This document shows positions 7,426-17,154 of a DNA stretch of 21,272 bases, one piece after another (within the stretch, counting starts at the first letter, position 1; each line of letters opens with the position of its first letter). The DNA comes from CAYJLC01 sp044426345 (GTDB taxonomy: Bacteria > Bacillota > Clostridia > Oscillospirales > Butyricicoccaceae), in NCBI GenBank assembly GCA_044426345.1, contig JAWXUP010000044.1, positions 1-21,272 on the forward strand. Direction: 5' to 3'. The translations under genes were made by a program, and so were the position numbers. The notes beneath the pieces are model-generated. The model did not search any database. It was not told the DNA's origin and was given only the letters and a program-made list of their open reading frames with translations.

Positions 7426-9129
7426 TTACTCCCTTACAACGATAAACAAAGATGCTTTCATCGATTCAGACTGTTCAAGAGTTGCAACAACTTCGTAAAC
7501 GCCTGGTGTATTAGGTGCTGTATATGTGCCATCTTTTGAAATGCTACCAGAATTTTCGCCTGTTACACTCCATAAAACTGTACCAGAAACATTTGTTATT
7601 GCCTCAAGATAATACGATTCTCGAATTCCTATTTCAAGTTTAGACGGAACGATATATAGTTTCTTTTTATCAACTTGCGAAGAAGTTGGCTCTTTTTTTA
7701 CCGCATAGCGAATAAAAATAGAATTTTCAGTTGTATTTTCTAATAATTTTGTTCCGAAGATAAAAGATGCTTTTTTTGTATCTTGTTTAATTTCAAAGTT
7801 AGCTTTAATTTTTCTATCAGCAAAAATCCCTGAATCGCCGGTGAAAATTACATCTTTTTCTTGAACTGAAAAATCTACCATAAACGGACCTTCTCCAAGA
7901 TTATGAAAAACTTCGTGTGAATAGTTAATATTACCTGTTTTTGCTGGGAATTTTAGAGGTATTTCAACTGTGCCATACTCAATATTTCCCGTATTTACAC
8001 TTGGTTGAGCTACGATTTCAGTATTTGCAGTATCGCTTGCAAAACTTTCTTTCAAGCTAGCAATATTACGCTCTAATTCTTTCATCATACCCGTCAAAAG
8101 ATGTGTGCTATAAACGTATTGATTTGCAGGCATTGGTTCTATGTTTTCAATAAAGAACGAATTATTTCTACTAACCAAGAAAATTTTCGCAAGATAAATT
8201 CCACCACCAAAATTATTAGTAACAATATCTTCCATAACATTGCTAAAATAATCTTTTTTTAGCACTTCTAAAGAATTTCCGTGACTAATTGGCACTTCGA
8301 TAGTATTTTGTTCTACATCAACACATTTTTTGCGATTTACAACGATTTTAAAGTTTTCTGGGTTTAAAATGAAATTTATTGTGCCGATTTCTAGTTTTTT
8401 TGCACGAAGTTTAACGATTTTTCGTTCGCTTTGTCCACGTTCTAAAAACAAATCCTTAAATTCTACTATAAATTTATTATCTGCTCCATTATAAGCACCC
8501 TCTAAAGTTTGCTCTATGTTTATATCAATATTAGATGCGTTTGTTTTATTTAATACTATGATGCTAATTTCAAAAAACTCACCAGAAGGTATTGTTTTGT
8601 AAAATTCTTGAGTGATTTTTACGTCATCATTTTCGTATAAGGTATGGTTAAATACATTTATATTTTCCGCACCAAATTGGTTTGGCTCAGGAGCTTTGTC
8701 GGTTAAATATAAATGGAAATTTTCTGTACTAGATTCGAAATTTTCATCGCTTTGATTTGAAACAATACTTTTTGTAAAGTTTTTTGCATCTTCATTATAT
8801 TCTACGCAAAGATAAACGTGGTCTGCTTTCTTTTCTTCTGCAATTTGATTAAATCCAGAAATCATAGATAGTTTATAAAGTACAGGCTCGCTGACTATAA
8901 TTTCACGACCGGAAAAGTCTATCGCAACGCCATCTTCAACAGATAAAGTTCTCTCATCAATTGCAAGTGTACCTAGTCCTGCTACAACACCAAAACCGTG
9001 AAAAAATCTGTTGTGAAGTCTTCTTTTGTTGTTAAAATATTGCTGTTCTTTTATAAAATCCCTATCCGTTAAAAGTTTTCCATAATAATAATTATTTCTT
9101 TCAAATGGGAAATATTTCAAATTTTTCAT
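7426..9129 (-). CDS. Injection-system accessory protein with Ig-like C-terminus (possible adhesin or fibre)
   Basis: The first 60 of 567 residues carry a distinctive motif, PFERNNYYYGKLLT followed by RDF, EQQYF and RRLHNRFFHGFGVVAGL. I recall this block from uncharacterised proteins next to baseplate genes in other extracellular contractile injection clusters; a search would confirm it. The middle is mostly beta-rich. The last 80 residues form a bacterial Ig-like domain with LWSVTG, GSISKDGTYTAPNTPG and YEVVAT. No signal peptide or membrane segment is present, so it is probably particle-borne rather than separately secreted. Ig-like ends on phage and tail-like proteins often bind surface sugars or proteins, so a fibre or receptor-binding role is plausible. 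It directly follows the gpI-like gene, where tail fibre genes usually lie. A GGAGG site precedes the ATG. Confidence 0.65.
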   Translation of the reverse strand: MKNLKYFPFERNNYYYGKLLTDRDFIKEQQYFNNKRRLHNRFFHGFGVVAGLGTLAIDERTLSVEDGVAIDFSGREIIVSEPVLYKLSMISGFNQIAEEKKADHVYLCVEYNEDAKNFTKSIVSNQSDENFESSTENFHLYLTDKAPEPNQFGAENINVFNHTLYENDDVKITQEFYKTIPSGEFFEISIIVLNKTNASNIDINIEQTLEGAYNGADNKFIVEFKDLFLERGQSERKIVKLRAKKLEIGTINFILNPENFKIVVNRKKCVDVEQNTIEVPISHGNSLEVLKKDYFSNVMEDIVTNNFGGGIYLAKIFLVSRNNSFFIENIEPMPANQYVYSTHLLTGMMKELERNIASLKESFASDTANTEIVAQPSVNTGNIEYGTVEIPLKFPAKTGNINYSHEVFHNLGEGPFMVDFSVQEKDVIFTGDSGIFADRKIKANFEIKQDTKKASFIFGTKLLENTTENSIFIRYAVKKEPTSSQVDKKKLYIVPSKLEIGIRESYYLEAITNVSGTVLWSVTGENSGSISKDGTYTAPNTPGVYEVVATLEQSESMKASLFIVVRE

Positions 9130-9146
9130 TAATAATCCTCCAGATT

Positions 9147-10151
9147 TTATTCTTTACCAAGCACGGTATAATTTAGTCTTGATGTCCCTGTTAGTCCTAT
9201 AGTATCGTATGAAATTAATCTCGTATTAACTCCTAGATAGGTTGAACTTCCAAGCAATACGTAATCTTTTAGTACAGTAATGTTAAAATAAACACCGACC
9301 GGAACAACGCTCTGTGCGATTTTTCTGATTGTATTTTGCTCTTTTAAATTGCTCTCTTTTATAAAGATTTTAACTTCGTGCTCATCATCACTTTCGTCTT
9401 CAAAAACATATGTTCCTCCGTCAGTAAATAGTGATAAAATTTGCAAAAGTCCATCTCTTGTACCACGTATTTTATATAAATTTTTGATATTTCTAATTAA
9501 AATCCTTAATTTCTCGCGTTCCCACATATGTATATCTTCAATTCCTACAAAGTTTGCTAGATATTCTAAATATTGAGTATTCATTGGATTATAAATCAGT
9601 GATTCAGTTTCAATATCATCATTTATATCCTCATAAAAAGATTGAAAAATCATCAAAAATCTATTAAAGAAATCATCTTCTCCAGTATTTTGGTATATTT
9701 CTGGTAAATATTTTGATATATTTTGACCATCAAAATATATAAATATGTCGGAGAGTTCTATATTTTGCTTGTTTTTATTAGAAATTTCTATAGCAAACCA
9801 CAAATAACGTGCCTTTACATCTTGTAAATAAATATCATTGAAGTTATCACTGACTTTGAAAAGAAACTTATTCATAATCACTTTTTTTGCATTACTTGAC
9901 AGATTTTCATTGTAAATTACATCTAATATATCTGGTTTTTCATCACAAGCGTAAATATAAACGCGATAAGCACATTTTGTAATCGAAAATTTCATTCTGT
10001 GCCACTGTTTTTCAGTTTCTTGTGCATCAAACACCCTAGAAAAAAAGATACTTTCTAGCGAAGAAGTCTGTAAAATATCGTCTGTAGCAACGAAATTATG
10101 CGAAAAACCTCTTTCAAAGTCTTCTTTTTTATTCAAGAAAAAATAATTCAT
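9147..10151 (-). CDS. gpI-like phage tail / baseplate protein
   Basis: The C-terminal part of this 334-residue protein fits the P2 gpI/TIGR02242-type tail protein: YLPEIYQ at 148-154, a helical segment with FLMIFQSFYEDI, LEYLANFVGIE at 195-205, the signature RNIKNLYKIRGTRDGLLQIL at about 220-239, and VFED after it. Residues about 40-145 form a beta-sandwich-like N-terminal part containing RYLWFAIEI, common in the injection-system version. In P2 gpI joins the baseplate wedge, next to gpJ and the tail fibres. Here it follows two gpJ-like wedge genes in the usual order and precedes the probable fibre gene. The ATG at 10149-10151 has a GGTGAGG site. Confidence 0.82.
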   Translation of the reverse strand: MNYFFLNKKEDFERGFSHNFVATDDILQTSSLESIFFSRVFDAQETEKQWHRMKFSITKCAYRVYIYACDEKPDILDVIYNENLSSNAKKVIMNKFLFKVSDNFNDIYLQDVKARYLWFAIEISNKNKQNIELSDIFIYFDGQNISKYLPEIYQNTGEDDFFNRFLMIFQSFYEDINDDIETESLIYNPMNTQYLEYLANFVGIEDIHMWEREKLRILIRNIKNLYKIRGTRDGLLQILSLFTDGGTYVFEDESDDEHEVKIFIKESNLKEQNTIRKIAQSVVPVGVYFNITVLKDYVLLGSSTYLGVNTRLISYDTIGLTGTSRLNYTVLGKE

Positions 10152-10165
10152 AATTCCTCACCATC

Positions 10166-12013
10166 TTACAACATATCGTTTATCGAAATATCAGTACTCG
10201 CGAGCATAGTAACGCTGTTTTGAAGTGTTATTACGTCGCCTTTTCTGTTTCTCAAAACTCCCTCTCCTCTTGCCGAAATATTAAAAGAATTAATTTTAAC
10301 CACTGCGTCAAGAGCATCTATTCTTTGATATAAAACACTATATTCTGTTACTGCACCAAAAGTTTTCAGTGAATCAAAATAACTTTTTATTTCAGCTTCA
10401 ATCACGCTTTTTGCATTTAAATATAGTGGACTTCGTACAACATCTATAAAAATCTCAAGATTTATATAAGTTGGCGAATATAATTTTATCGCATTTCCCA
10501 AAAGCTTTTTAGGTTCTAGGAATTTTAATATATTTTCCCTGTATTTTTGCGAAAGTATCGCACGATCACCGCTCGGTTTTACAACTATTGCAGTTTCGTT
10601 GTATTTATTATTTTCTAGAACTTTACAATCGTCAATAATCAAACCTGTTGTTTTTAAAACTGCTTTTTCAAAATCAACACCAGTTACAAGTCTTGTAGGG
10701 ATTTCATCGTCATAATTTATAAACATATCGTCAACTGTTTTCGGATTTCTACCACCATAACTCTCGCTTGTTGTCAGCGTTATAATATCCTTGTAAACCA
10801 ATTTGTTTCCTTTGGAAATATTCCCTTCATCACCTTTTGTAAATGAAATAGTGCTTATGATTATTTCACCTTCTGGACATCGTCCGTTGATACCATTTCC
10901 AAAAATAAATTTATTCTCTTTTATGCAAAAATGATGTGAATATTTTGTAGATTCTTCAAAATCATAAACCAGCTCGTAAAGCTCAAACTTTCCTTTATTA
11001 ATAGGATTTTCTACAAGTAAACTAGCCTCTTTTATAAATCCTTCTACTTTTACATCGTATGATTGATTAGGAAAACCATTGCCAACAGCAAGAATTCTAT
11101 TTTGATAGAAATTATCTTGATAAATGCAAACTATATCAGATTTGTCGCTTTTTTCGAAAAATTCACCATTAAAATCGTAAAAATCAATTAATTTATCGCT
11201 TAAATCCATATTTATTAACTCATCTGCTGGACAAATATACGCTAATGTATCTTTTTGCTCTAATTTTATTGTTGAAAAGGACAGCGAATTTACATATGGT
11301 GCAATATCGTAGTCGCATTCTTCAAGTTCAAATCTAAGGCAAGGATTTTTCGCTTTCATTGTATCTTGCTCAATTACAAATTTAATTTGACCACTTTGCA
11401 AAAAACAACTAGTTCCATCTGAGAAATACAGTTCGGTATCATTATAGAAAAGTTTCATTTTAGCAAACGGTATAAAATCTTTAGTTATAGTGTTGCGATT
11501 GCTATTTTCTAGAACATCTGCAGTTAAAACATATGTTTCGTTTGCAGAAAGTTCTGTTGTTAGATAGATTTCGCATTGACTTCGCTTACTTGGCGATAAT
11601 CCAAATACATAGAAATGGCTTTGATGTATATTTTTACCTGACATTATGTAATCAATCACATTGTCTAGCAATGTTACACATTCGGTTGATTCAAAAGTTA
11701 TACCCTCTAAATAAAACTTGTCGTTAAGATTGATTTTTTGAGTGGTATTTAAATCTATACTAAGATTTGCCTGCTGAGCACCATCTGGCAATTCAAAGGC
11801 TAGTCGCAAAAAATTATTATAGATTTTTTGAGAAGTTCTATTCATATAGTAATTTTGATTTTCTTTTAAAAATGCAAAAAGTTCCAAGATAGTAATACCA
11901 GGGTCGTGATAGTTATAATCATTCCATTCTGGATAAATTTCAGCTATTTTTCTTCTCATTTTGCCGAAAATATCACTAAAACTTTCCGTATCAACTGATT
12001 TCTCTTCAATCAC
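10166..12013 (-). CDS. Baseplate wedge protein, gpJ / Afp12-like
   Basis: This is the second of two gpJ-like wedge proteins, with 615 residues. The N-terminal motif YPEWNDYNYHDPGITILELF at 27-46 is typical of Afp12-like baseplate proteins. A gpJ-type segment (RLVTGVDFEKAVLKTTGL) lies near residue 440, and the C-terminal part has strands with YSPTYINLEIFIDV. In contractile tails such proteins (T4 gp6/gp7 relatives) form the wedges that surround the hub and change shape on firing. The start is GTG at 12011-12013, with an AGAAGGAAGTG site just after the upstream gene's stop. The first residues (MIEEKS) leave no useful nearby ATG, so I keep the GTG start. Confidence 0.85.
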   Translation of the reverse strand: MIEEKSVDTESFSDIFGKMRRKIAEIYPEWNDYNYHDPGITILELFAFLKENQNYYMNRTSQKIYNNFLRLAFELPDGAQQANLSIDLNTTQKINLNDKFYLEGITFESTECVTLLDNVIDYIMSGKNIHQSHFYVFGLSPSKRSQCEIYLTTELSANETYVLTADVLENSNRNTITKDFIPFAKMKLFYNDTELYFSDGTSCFLQSGQIKFVIEQDTMKAKNPCLRFELEECDYDIAPYVNSLSFSTIKLEQKDTLAYICPADELINMDLSDKLIDFYDFNGEFFEKSDKSDIVCIYQDNFYQNRILAVGNGFPNQSYDVKVEGFIKEASLLVENPINKGKFELYELVYDFEESTKYSHHFCIKENKFIFGNGINGRCPEGEIIISTISFTKGDEGNISKGNKLVYKDIITLTTSESYGGRNPKTVDDMFINYDDEIPTRLVTGVDFEKAVLKTTGLIIDDCKVLENNKYNETAIVVKPSGDRAILSQKYRENILKFLEPKKLLGNAIKLYSPTYINLEIFIDVVRSPLYLNAKSVIEAEIKSYFDSLKTFGAVTEYSVLYQRIDALDAVVKINSFNISARGEGVLRNRKGDVITLQNSVTMLASTDISINDML

Positions 12014-12027
12014 TATATCACTTCCTT
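12011..12027 (-). promoter_or_regulatory. Ribosome site deciding the GTG start of the Afp12-like gene
   Basis: The minus strand reads AGAAGGAAGTGATATA followed by GTG at 12011-12013. The site begins in the stop codon of the Afp11-like gene. The resulting N-terminus (MIEEKS) leads directly into the expected helix before the YPEW motif. Confidence 0.55.
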
Positions 12028-14898
12028 CTAATCTAAACTAATTTTGATAATATGCTCTCCATTTTGTGGTAATACAAATGGAATTCTAAATATTTCTTCT
12101 TGATTAAGGGTAACCATTTGTCTGCCGTTATAAATTTCTCCTGTAATAACCAAGCTTTTTATTGTATCAACGGTTTTAATATCCTGAATTAAAGATTCGA
12201 TTTGCTCTCTCTTAGGTGGTTTTGAAATATCGAATCCTTTTTTGTTAAAGTTACCGTATATCGGATCTAAAAATTGCGATATAGCACTCAAAACACTTTC
12301 TCTCGTGCTAGAAATATCATTGAAACTTTTAACTTTTAAATCTGTTTGTATGTTAAATCTAACAAAATTTGGAGGAATAATACTTATTTTATCTTTCATT
12401 CCATGAAGGATTTTATCGCTTAAATATTCCAAAATCTCAGTTTTAAAACTTTCAAAATATATACTATTTTGCGCATAATTTTTAGTTAACACTACGATTG
12501 TTACTTTTGATTTTGCTAAATCTCCATAGATATCGGTGTTTGAAAAACAGTTTACACGACTTATATTTCTGCTATAATATTGGATCAATTTTTCGTAATC
12601 TCGCTCCGTTACAGCACGCATTTTATTTTGAAATTCACTTGATGCTCTATCTTTCGCTATGTACTCATCTTCTACATCAGCACCACCGAAAAACTCTATC
12701 AAATTTGTAGCTTGGCTCACAAAACTATAGCTAAGTTCAAGTCCCATAATTTCACCACCGAGCAAGTTCGTTTCTTTACCACCGCCAACTGACATTGTTA
12801 CAAATATATTTTTTTCTTCGCTTACGCTTGGTAATTTTTTATTCGGTAAAAATTTTAGAACTCCAGAAACTTTATCGATAAAATACACTCTTGTTTCATA
12901 GGATTTTGCTTTTTCGATATCTATCCATTGCACCCAAGTTTTTCCGTTATTATCTATAAAAATTCGTTCTTTATCTATTTCTTCGTTATATAAATTCTCG
13001 CTTTCATCAACAAAAACTTGCGCGCTATGTACATTTTTTTCTTCTAAATCAAATGTATAGTCGCTATCAAAAGTAGTTGCAGAGAAAGATTTTTTAATGC
13101 CAGATTTCGTAGCAATCGCTGATACAGAATTCAAATGTATACCATTTAGGCGTATTGGTTTCGCTTTAATATGCTCATCTATATCAACAAGCCTTAAAAA
13201 GTATTTACTTTCGCCAAAAATTTCGACTTTTTCGTGGTCAAATAAATCTTTTATTGTGATAATTCCTGTATGCGCTAATCCACTAGTTTCATCAAGTAAA
13301 TCAAGATTTTTGAATCCTTTTTTTGTATAGTATTGCCAAATTAATTTTCTTCCGTGAACGCTATATGCAATGTCGAAAAGGATTTTTACAGGACCTTTTA
13401 TAATAGGCTGTGATAATCCAAAATACACACAATATTTTGATTCTCCAACCGTTTCAAATAGGCTCAACGGATACACTCCATCAAAACACGATGGCATTAA
13501 TTCTTTTGTTGTTAAATTATTAGTTTTACGAATACTGTTTGGTCGATTTCCTTCACTAAGATATTCAAAGCTAAAATTTAAATTTGAAATAATTGGCGAT
13601 ATGTACTTACTTTTCAACTTATACGCGTTGTTCATTTTATTGATTCTAGCTCGTATAAATCGACCATAATTACCATTTACAATGGTTTGTTCCATATCAT
13701 TAGGACATATAAATTCAATGCTTTGACGTTGTCTGTGAAGACCTTTTTTTGTGCTGAAAATATCACTATATTTTTTATTTGCAAATAAATTCACAAAACC
13801 ATAACCGTTAAAATATTCAAAGACAACCTCTTCGATAGTAATATCATATACAGGGTCACGTTTTACGTCTTTTTTCTTCATAACGACCTTATAATTTGGA
13901 ATTTCTTCTTCAAAAGTATCACTTAATATCTCTTGAAAATCCATTATGAAGTCGATTTCTATTTTCGAACCTTTTTTGGATAATGCCTCTTCACACGAAA
14001 AATAAACCTCATTATATAAATTTGCTTTTTCTGAAAATGGATAAAATTCCTCTTTGCCGTCATATTGTACACCGACAGCATTTATGCCATCTGGCTTTAC
14101 AAAATCAGCTTTGGAACTAACTTTTATATCGCGCATTTTAAAATCTTCAAAAACATCTGCACGCGTTGTTTTAATTTTTATAGAACTAAATTCGTCTTCA
14201 AAAAATGGTTCTATTTCAGTAGAATCTTCTTTTTCAAGAATAATTTTACCTTTTTCTATATTAGGAATTTTAAATTTCTTATATTCTTCTTTAGTTGAGT
14301 AGTAAAATGTTGCAAATGAAATGAGTTTTACTAGTTTTTCATACGAAATCTTTTCAGATTTACTTTCATAAAAAGACAAGCTAATTTTTCCTGTATTTTT
14401 CAAATTAATTACATTTTCTACTCTAAAAACAAACTCGTGTTCTTGCAAGTTTGTATCATTCGCCGATAGTAAAGTGTTGAAATCCTCGTATTTTTTCGCA
14501 ATATAATCACCTTTACTTTGCATAATCACATCAATTTTTGCCGGTGTTACAAAAACATCGTCTACCGTTTCAACATTAACGCTAGTACCATCGCTATATG
14601 TTCGAGTGGTTGTCAACGCTGAATTTTTATAAACAACAGTACCAGGTGCTTGGTCATTTGAAAGCCCAAATGTTACATATCCTTTCGCTGGTATTGCTGG
14701 TTTTTGAACGGTATTTAACTTGTTGAAATACTGAGTATTTCTTTTTTGACGTAAATTGTCAATTCTTGCAAGAGAATCCGAATGCAACTCTGCATATATA
14801 TCAATCAATGCCGAACCAATATCTCTATCATTTTGTGTCCATTCAGGCACATATGAATTTGCTCTTTTTAATATTTCTTTTTTAACTTGCTCTTTCAA
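12028..14898 (-). CDS. Baseplate wedge protein, gp6 / Afp11-like
   Basis: This 956-residue protein is the larger wedge protein. Its N-terminus (VPEWTQNDRDIGSALIDIYA at 17-36) matches the conserved start of Afp11-type putative baseplate assembly proteins. A gpJ-type signature, KMRAVTERDYEKLIQYYSR, lies at about 758-776, followed by the expected VTIVV strand and C-terminal domains. The long middle is beta-rich and variable. It would assemble with the Afp12-like product and the gp25-like protein into the wedge ring. The start is TTG at 14896-14898, set by the AAAGGAGGG site 7 bases before it; a GTG in the site region is out of frame. The rare start may lower translation relative to neighbours. 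Confidence 0.85.
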   Translation of the reverse strand: MKEQVKKEILKRANSYVPEWTQNDRDIGSALIDIYAELHSDSLARIDNLRQKRNTQYFNKLNTVQKPAIPAKGYVTFGLSNDQAPGTVVYKNSALTTTRTYSDGTSVNVETVDDVFVTPAKIDVIMQSKGDYIAKKYEDFNTLLSANDTNLQEHEFVFRVENVINLKNTGKISLSFYESKSEKISYEKLVKLISFATFYYSTKEEYKKFKIPNIEKGKIILEKEDSTEIEPFFEDEFSSIKIKTTRADVFEDFKMRDIKVSSKADFVKPDGINAVGVQYDGKEEFYPFSEKANLYNEVYFSCEEALSKKGSKIEIDFIMDFQEILSDTFEEEIPNYKVVMKKKDVKRDPVYDITIEEVVFEYFNGYGFVNLFANKKYSDIFSTKKGLHRQRQSIEFICPNDMEQTIVNGNYGRFIRARINKMNNAYKLKSKYISPIISNLNFSFEYLSEGNRPNSIRKTNNLTTKELMPSCFDGVYPLSLFETVGESKYCVYFGLSQPIIKGPVKILFDIAYSVHGRKLIWQYYTKKGFKNLDLLDETSGLAHTGIITIKDLFDHEKVEIFGESKYFLRLVDIDEHIKAKPIRLNGIHLNSVSAIATKSGIKKSFSATTFDSDYTFDLEEKNVHSAQVFVDESENLYNEEIDKERIFIDNNGKTWVQWIDIEKAKSYETRVYFIDKVSGVLKFLPNKKLPSVSEEKNIFVTMSVGGGKETNLLGGEIMGLELSYSFVSQATNLIEFFGGADVEDEYIAKDRASSEFQNKMRAVTERDYEKLIQYYSRNISRVNCFSNTDIYGDLAKSKVTIVVLTKNYAQNSIYFESFKTEILEYLSDKILHGMKDKISIIPPNFVRFNIQTDLKVKSFNDISSTRESVLSAISQFLDPIYGNFNKKGFDISKPPKREQIESLIQDIKTVDTIKSLVITGEIYNGRQMVTLNQEEIFRIPFVLPQNGEHIIKISLD

Positions 14899-14910
14899 GA
14901 TGCACCCTCC
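14896..14910 (-). promoter_or_regulatory. Ribosome site deciding the TTG start of the Afp11-like gene
   Basis: On the minus strand the sequence reads GGAGG, then GTGCATC, then TTG. The seven-base spacing fits the TTG at 14896-14898; the GTG in the spacer is in another frame and no in-frame ATG lies nearby. Confidence 0.65.
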
Positions 14911-14916
14911 TTTAAA

Positions 14917-15330
14917 CTAAATTTCGATACCTTCATTTATAAAAAACGGATAAACTAAATTATACGGATTATTTGTAGTTCTCACAACATAAGAAATATT
15001 CAAAAGAACTTTTCCCGTTTGATTTTTATCTTGCTCTGCTTTTATTTCAATGTTTGTAATTCGTGGTTCATATAATACTAAAGCACGTTTTACCGAACTT
15101 TCCATTTGAGAAAGAGTTGTGAAATCTATTGTTTCAAAAACATAATTATGAATATCGCAACCAAAATCAGGTCGCATAACTCGCTCACCTTTTGCCGTCA
15201 TAATAATTATGTAAATTGCTTGCTTTATATCTTCGTCACCTGACACTTCGATAATTTTACCAGTGTTTTTATCTACTTTCATCGGAAAACCAAAACCTTT
15301 TCCTAGAAAATTTTTCTCATAAGACATCAT
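14917..15330 (-). CDS. gp25-like baseplate wedge protein (Afp9-like)
   Basis: At 137 residues this has the usual length of the GPW/gp25 family. The core motif GERVMRPDFGCDIHNYVFE lies at 48-66, and YEPRITNIEI at 87-96 contains the EPR motif that, in TssE and gp25, contacts the first sheath ring. The protein therefore likely joins baseplate to sheath and helps start sheath polymerisation. The gene sits after the spike gene and before the two wedge proteins, as in Afp9-Afp11. The start is the first of two adjacent ATGs, with an AGAGGTG site; the second ATG would only remove one residue. Confidence 0.92.
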   Translation of the reverse strand: MMSYEKNFLGKGFGFPMKVDKNTGKIIEVSGDEDIKQAIYIIIMTAKGERVMRPDFGCDIHNYVFETIDFTTLSQMESSVKRALVLYEPRITNIEIKAEQDKNQTGKVLLNISYVVRTTNNPYNLVYPFFINEGIEI

Positions 15331-15337
15331 ACACCTC

Positions 15338-16078
15338 TTAATTCAATTTAACCATAGTTCCCTTTGCCTCAAGAATACCAGAAGAGCTAACTTTCATAGA
15401 GCCCTGCGCTGCAATTTCTACAGAACTACCACTAACACTTGTTGTCTGACCCTCAAGTTTTAAGCTTTGAGTTCCTTTTACTTCAAGAGTTCCAGAGGTT
15501 AATGTAGCTTTATTACTCTCAACGGTAAGCGCCGCTGTTCCACCAACACTTAGTACTAGTTTTTTCTCAGCGTCAATCGTAATTCCCCCACTTTTAAAAT
15601 CAGCCGTAATAGAACTTTTAGCACCACTATCAGTAATTGTAATCTTCTCGTCTGCATCTGAATATTTGATGGTTAATCCTTTTTTGCTTGTTATTTCAAT
15701 AGTTTCTTTGTCTGCCTCTTCATTAAATATAATTTTATGTCCTGCTTTTGTTTGAATTAATTTCACTGTGTTTTTTTCATAATCAATCGTGCTGGGCATT
15801 TTTACGCTAGTATTATATATGGAGCCAGTGACAATCGGACGGTTTATATTGCCTAAAATAAAGCTAATCAACACCTCCGAACCGACCTCTGGAAAGAAAA
15901 ACACACCAGCTTCTGAGCTAACATATGGCATTGAAACCGGAATCCAGCCACTTTTGTTTTTTCCTTTTTCACCAAAAGAATACGTTACCTTAACTTTTCC
16001 TGGATAATCTTTATTATAATTTTCGACAACAGTGCCAGTAATTACACCGTGTATTTTGTTGTCTGTTTTTATATTCAT
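15338..16078 (-). CDS. gpV / VgrG-like central spike protein
   Basis: Residues about 10-90 form the gp5/gpV OB fold: GVITGTVVENYNKDYPGKVK, then SGWIPVSMPYVSSEAGVFF, PEVGSEVLISFILGNINRP and a GSIYN strand. From about 105 to 246 the protein becomes short repeating beta strands with Gly/Ser/Thr turns, consistent with a trimeric beta-helix needle. There is no lysozyme domain like that of T4 gp5 and no C-terminal effector. In Afp8 and VgrG the gpD-like and gpV-like parts are fused, whereas here they are two adjacent genes as in P2-type phages. The PAAR-like protein encoded further downstream is the likely tip. The ribosome site (AAAGGAT) lies in the hub gene's final codons. Confidence 0.9.
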   Translation of the reverse strand: MNIKTDNKIHGVITGTVVENYNKDYPGKVKVTYSFGEKGKNKSGWIPVSMPYVSSEAGVFFFPEVGSEVLISFILGNINRPIVTGSIYNTSVKMPSTIDYEKNTVKLIQTKAGHKIIFNEEADKETIEITSKKGLTIKYSDADEKITITDSGAKSSITADFKSGGITIDAEKKLVLSVGGTAALTVESNKATLTSGTLEVKGTQSLKLEGQTTSVSGSSVEIAAQGSMKVSSSGILEAKGTMVKLN

Positions 16079-16083
16079 AAAAC

Positions 16084-17145
16084 TTATCCTTTCGTTAAAA
16101 ATGAAGTTTCGAAACCTTCTTCGTCAATTTTGTGAATAACTTCCACAATGTAATATTTGTCATTGACCGTGCTATCCAATTTACTTATTTCCACATATCT
16201 TCCAGGCACTATTTCTGGTAAACCTATTACAATGCCTTTCGCTGTTGAACATTCATTTTGCAATGAGGTTTGTATGCTTGATGCAATAGTTTTTGCTTCA
16301 CTAGCTGTTAAGCAATCTTCAAACGTATATACTGATGTTGATGCTGAAATTACATCTGTTTGATTAGAATTTTTTGCAGTTACAGTCGAACTTATTACCT
16401 CACTAAAAGCTAAGTCTAACCCTTGAACTTCGATACTCTTATTTAAATATTTATCGCTTTTTGAAAAGTATTTAAGTCCACTTGAAATGTCAATTGTGTA
16501 AAAAGCGCTTTCTGAAGTTTTTTTTCTAAAATACAACTCGTCAGCAACAACAAACAGCTCACAACCAGTTTTTAAAGCTAGCGTTTTAGTTAAAAAATCG
16601 TAGTCGTTTTCCTTTTGAACTACAAGTTCTGTTAATTTATCTGACGTGCTGTCAACTTTAGGCGTCGCAAGTGTTTTATATCTAGTTAAAATTTCTGTTG
16701 CAATATCTGAATAATTTGCCTTTTCGTAAAAAACATAAGGTAAGTTATCAGTTTTCATTAGCCATCTTGCATCAAATGCAAGCACTTCAAAACCAAGAGA
16801 ATCTTCTGCATCAAAAACTACATCTAATGCACCGATAAATCCTTTAAAAACTAGCGTAGTATCTGAGTTATAACCTAAATAAATTTCTACAATTTTACCA
16901 GTTTTAAGCGTACTTTTAAGAGAGCCTTCAAACGAACTGCTAGACCTATCGTATTCTTGTGTTATGAAAAAATGCGCTGAACCAGTATCTTCGACAGATA
17001 GCGTAACTTCTAAATACTGCAAAGCTGACGCACTGTCAGTTAATATTTGAGTGCCTCCGACCGTAATTTTATATGCAGGTAAGACAAAATCATCATATTT
17101 ACTTGCAAGAGAATTATAAGTATAATTCGAACTCATTAAAGCCAT
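16084..17145 (-). CDS. gpD / gp27-like baseplate hub protein
   Basis: This 353-residue protein fits the late-control gpD family, the hub on which the spike sits and through which the tube begins. Features include a strand-rich start (DFVLPAYKITVGG), EIYLGY at 87-92, VFKGFIGALDVVFD at 99-112, EVLAFDARWLM at 120-130, the typical VQKENDYDFLTKTLALKTG at 176-194, LYFRKK at 204-209 and a C-terminal PGRYVEI strand. It lies between the LysM adaptor and the spike gene, in the same order as Afp7-Afp8 and as the PBSX genes xkdP-xkdQ. An AGAGGTG site precedes the first ATG; a second in-frame ATG at codon 4 is less well spaced. Confidence 0.88.
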   Translation of the reverse strand: MALMSSNYTYNSLASKYDDFVLPAYKITVGGTQILTDSASALQYLEVTLSVEDTGSAHFFITQEYDRSSSSFEGSLKSTLKTGKIVEIYLGYNSDTTLVFKGFIGALDVVFDAEDSLGFEVLAFDARWLMKTDNLPYVFYEKANYSDIATEILTRYKTLATPKVDSTSDKLTELVVQKENDYDFLTKTLALKTGCELFVVADELYFRKKTSESAFYTIDISSGLKYFSKSDKYLNKSIEVQGLDLAFSEVISSTVTAKNSNQTDVISASTSVYTFEDCLTASEAKTIASSIQTSLQNECSTAKGIVIGLPEIVPGRYVEISKLDSTVNDKYYIVEVIHKIDEEGFETSFLTKG

Positions 17146-17154
17146 TTTTCACCT

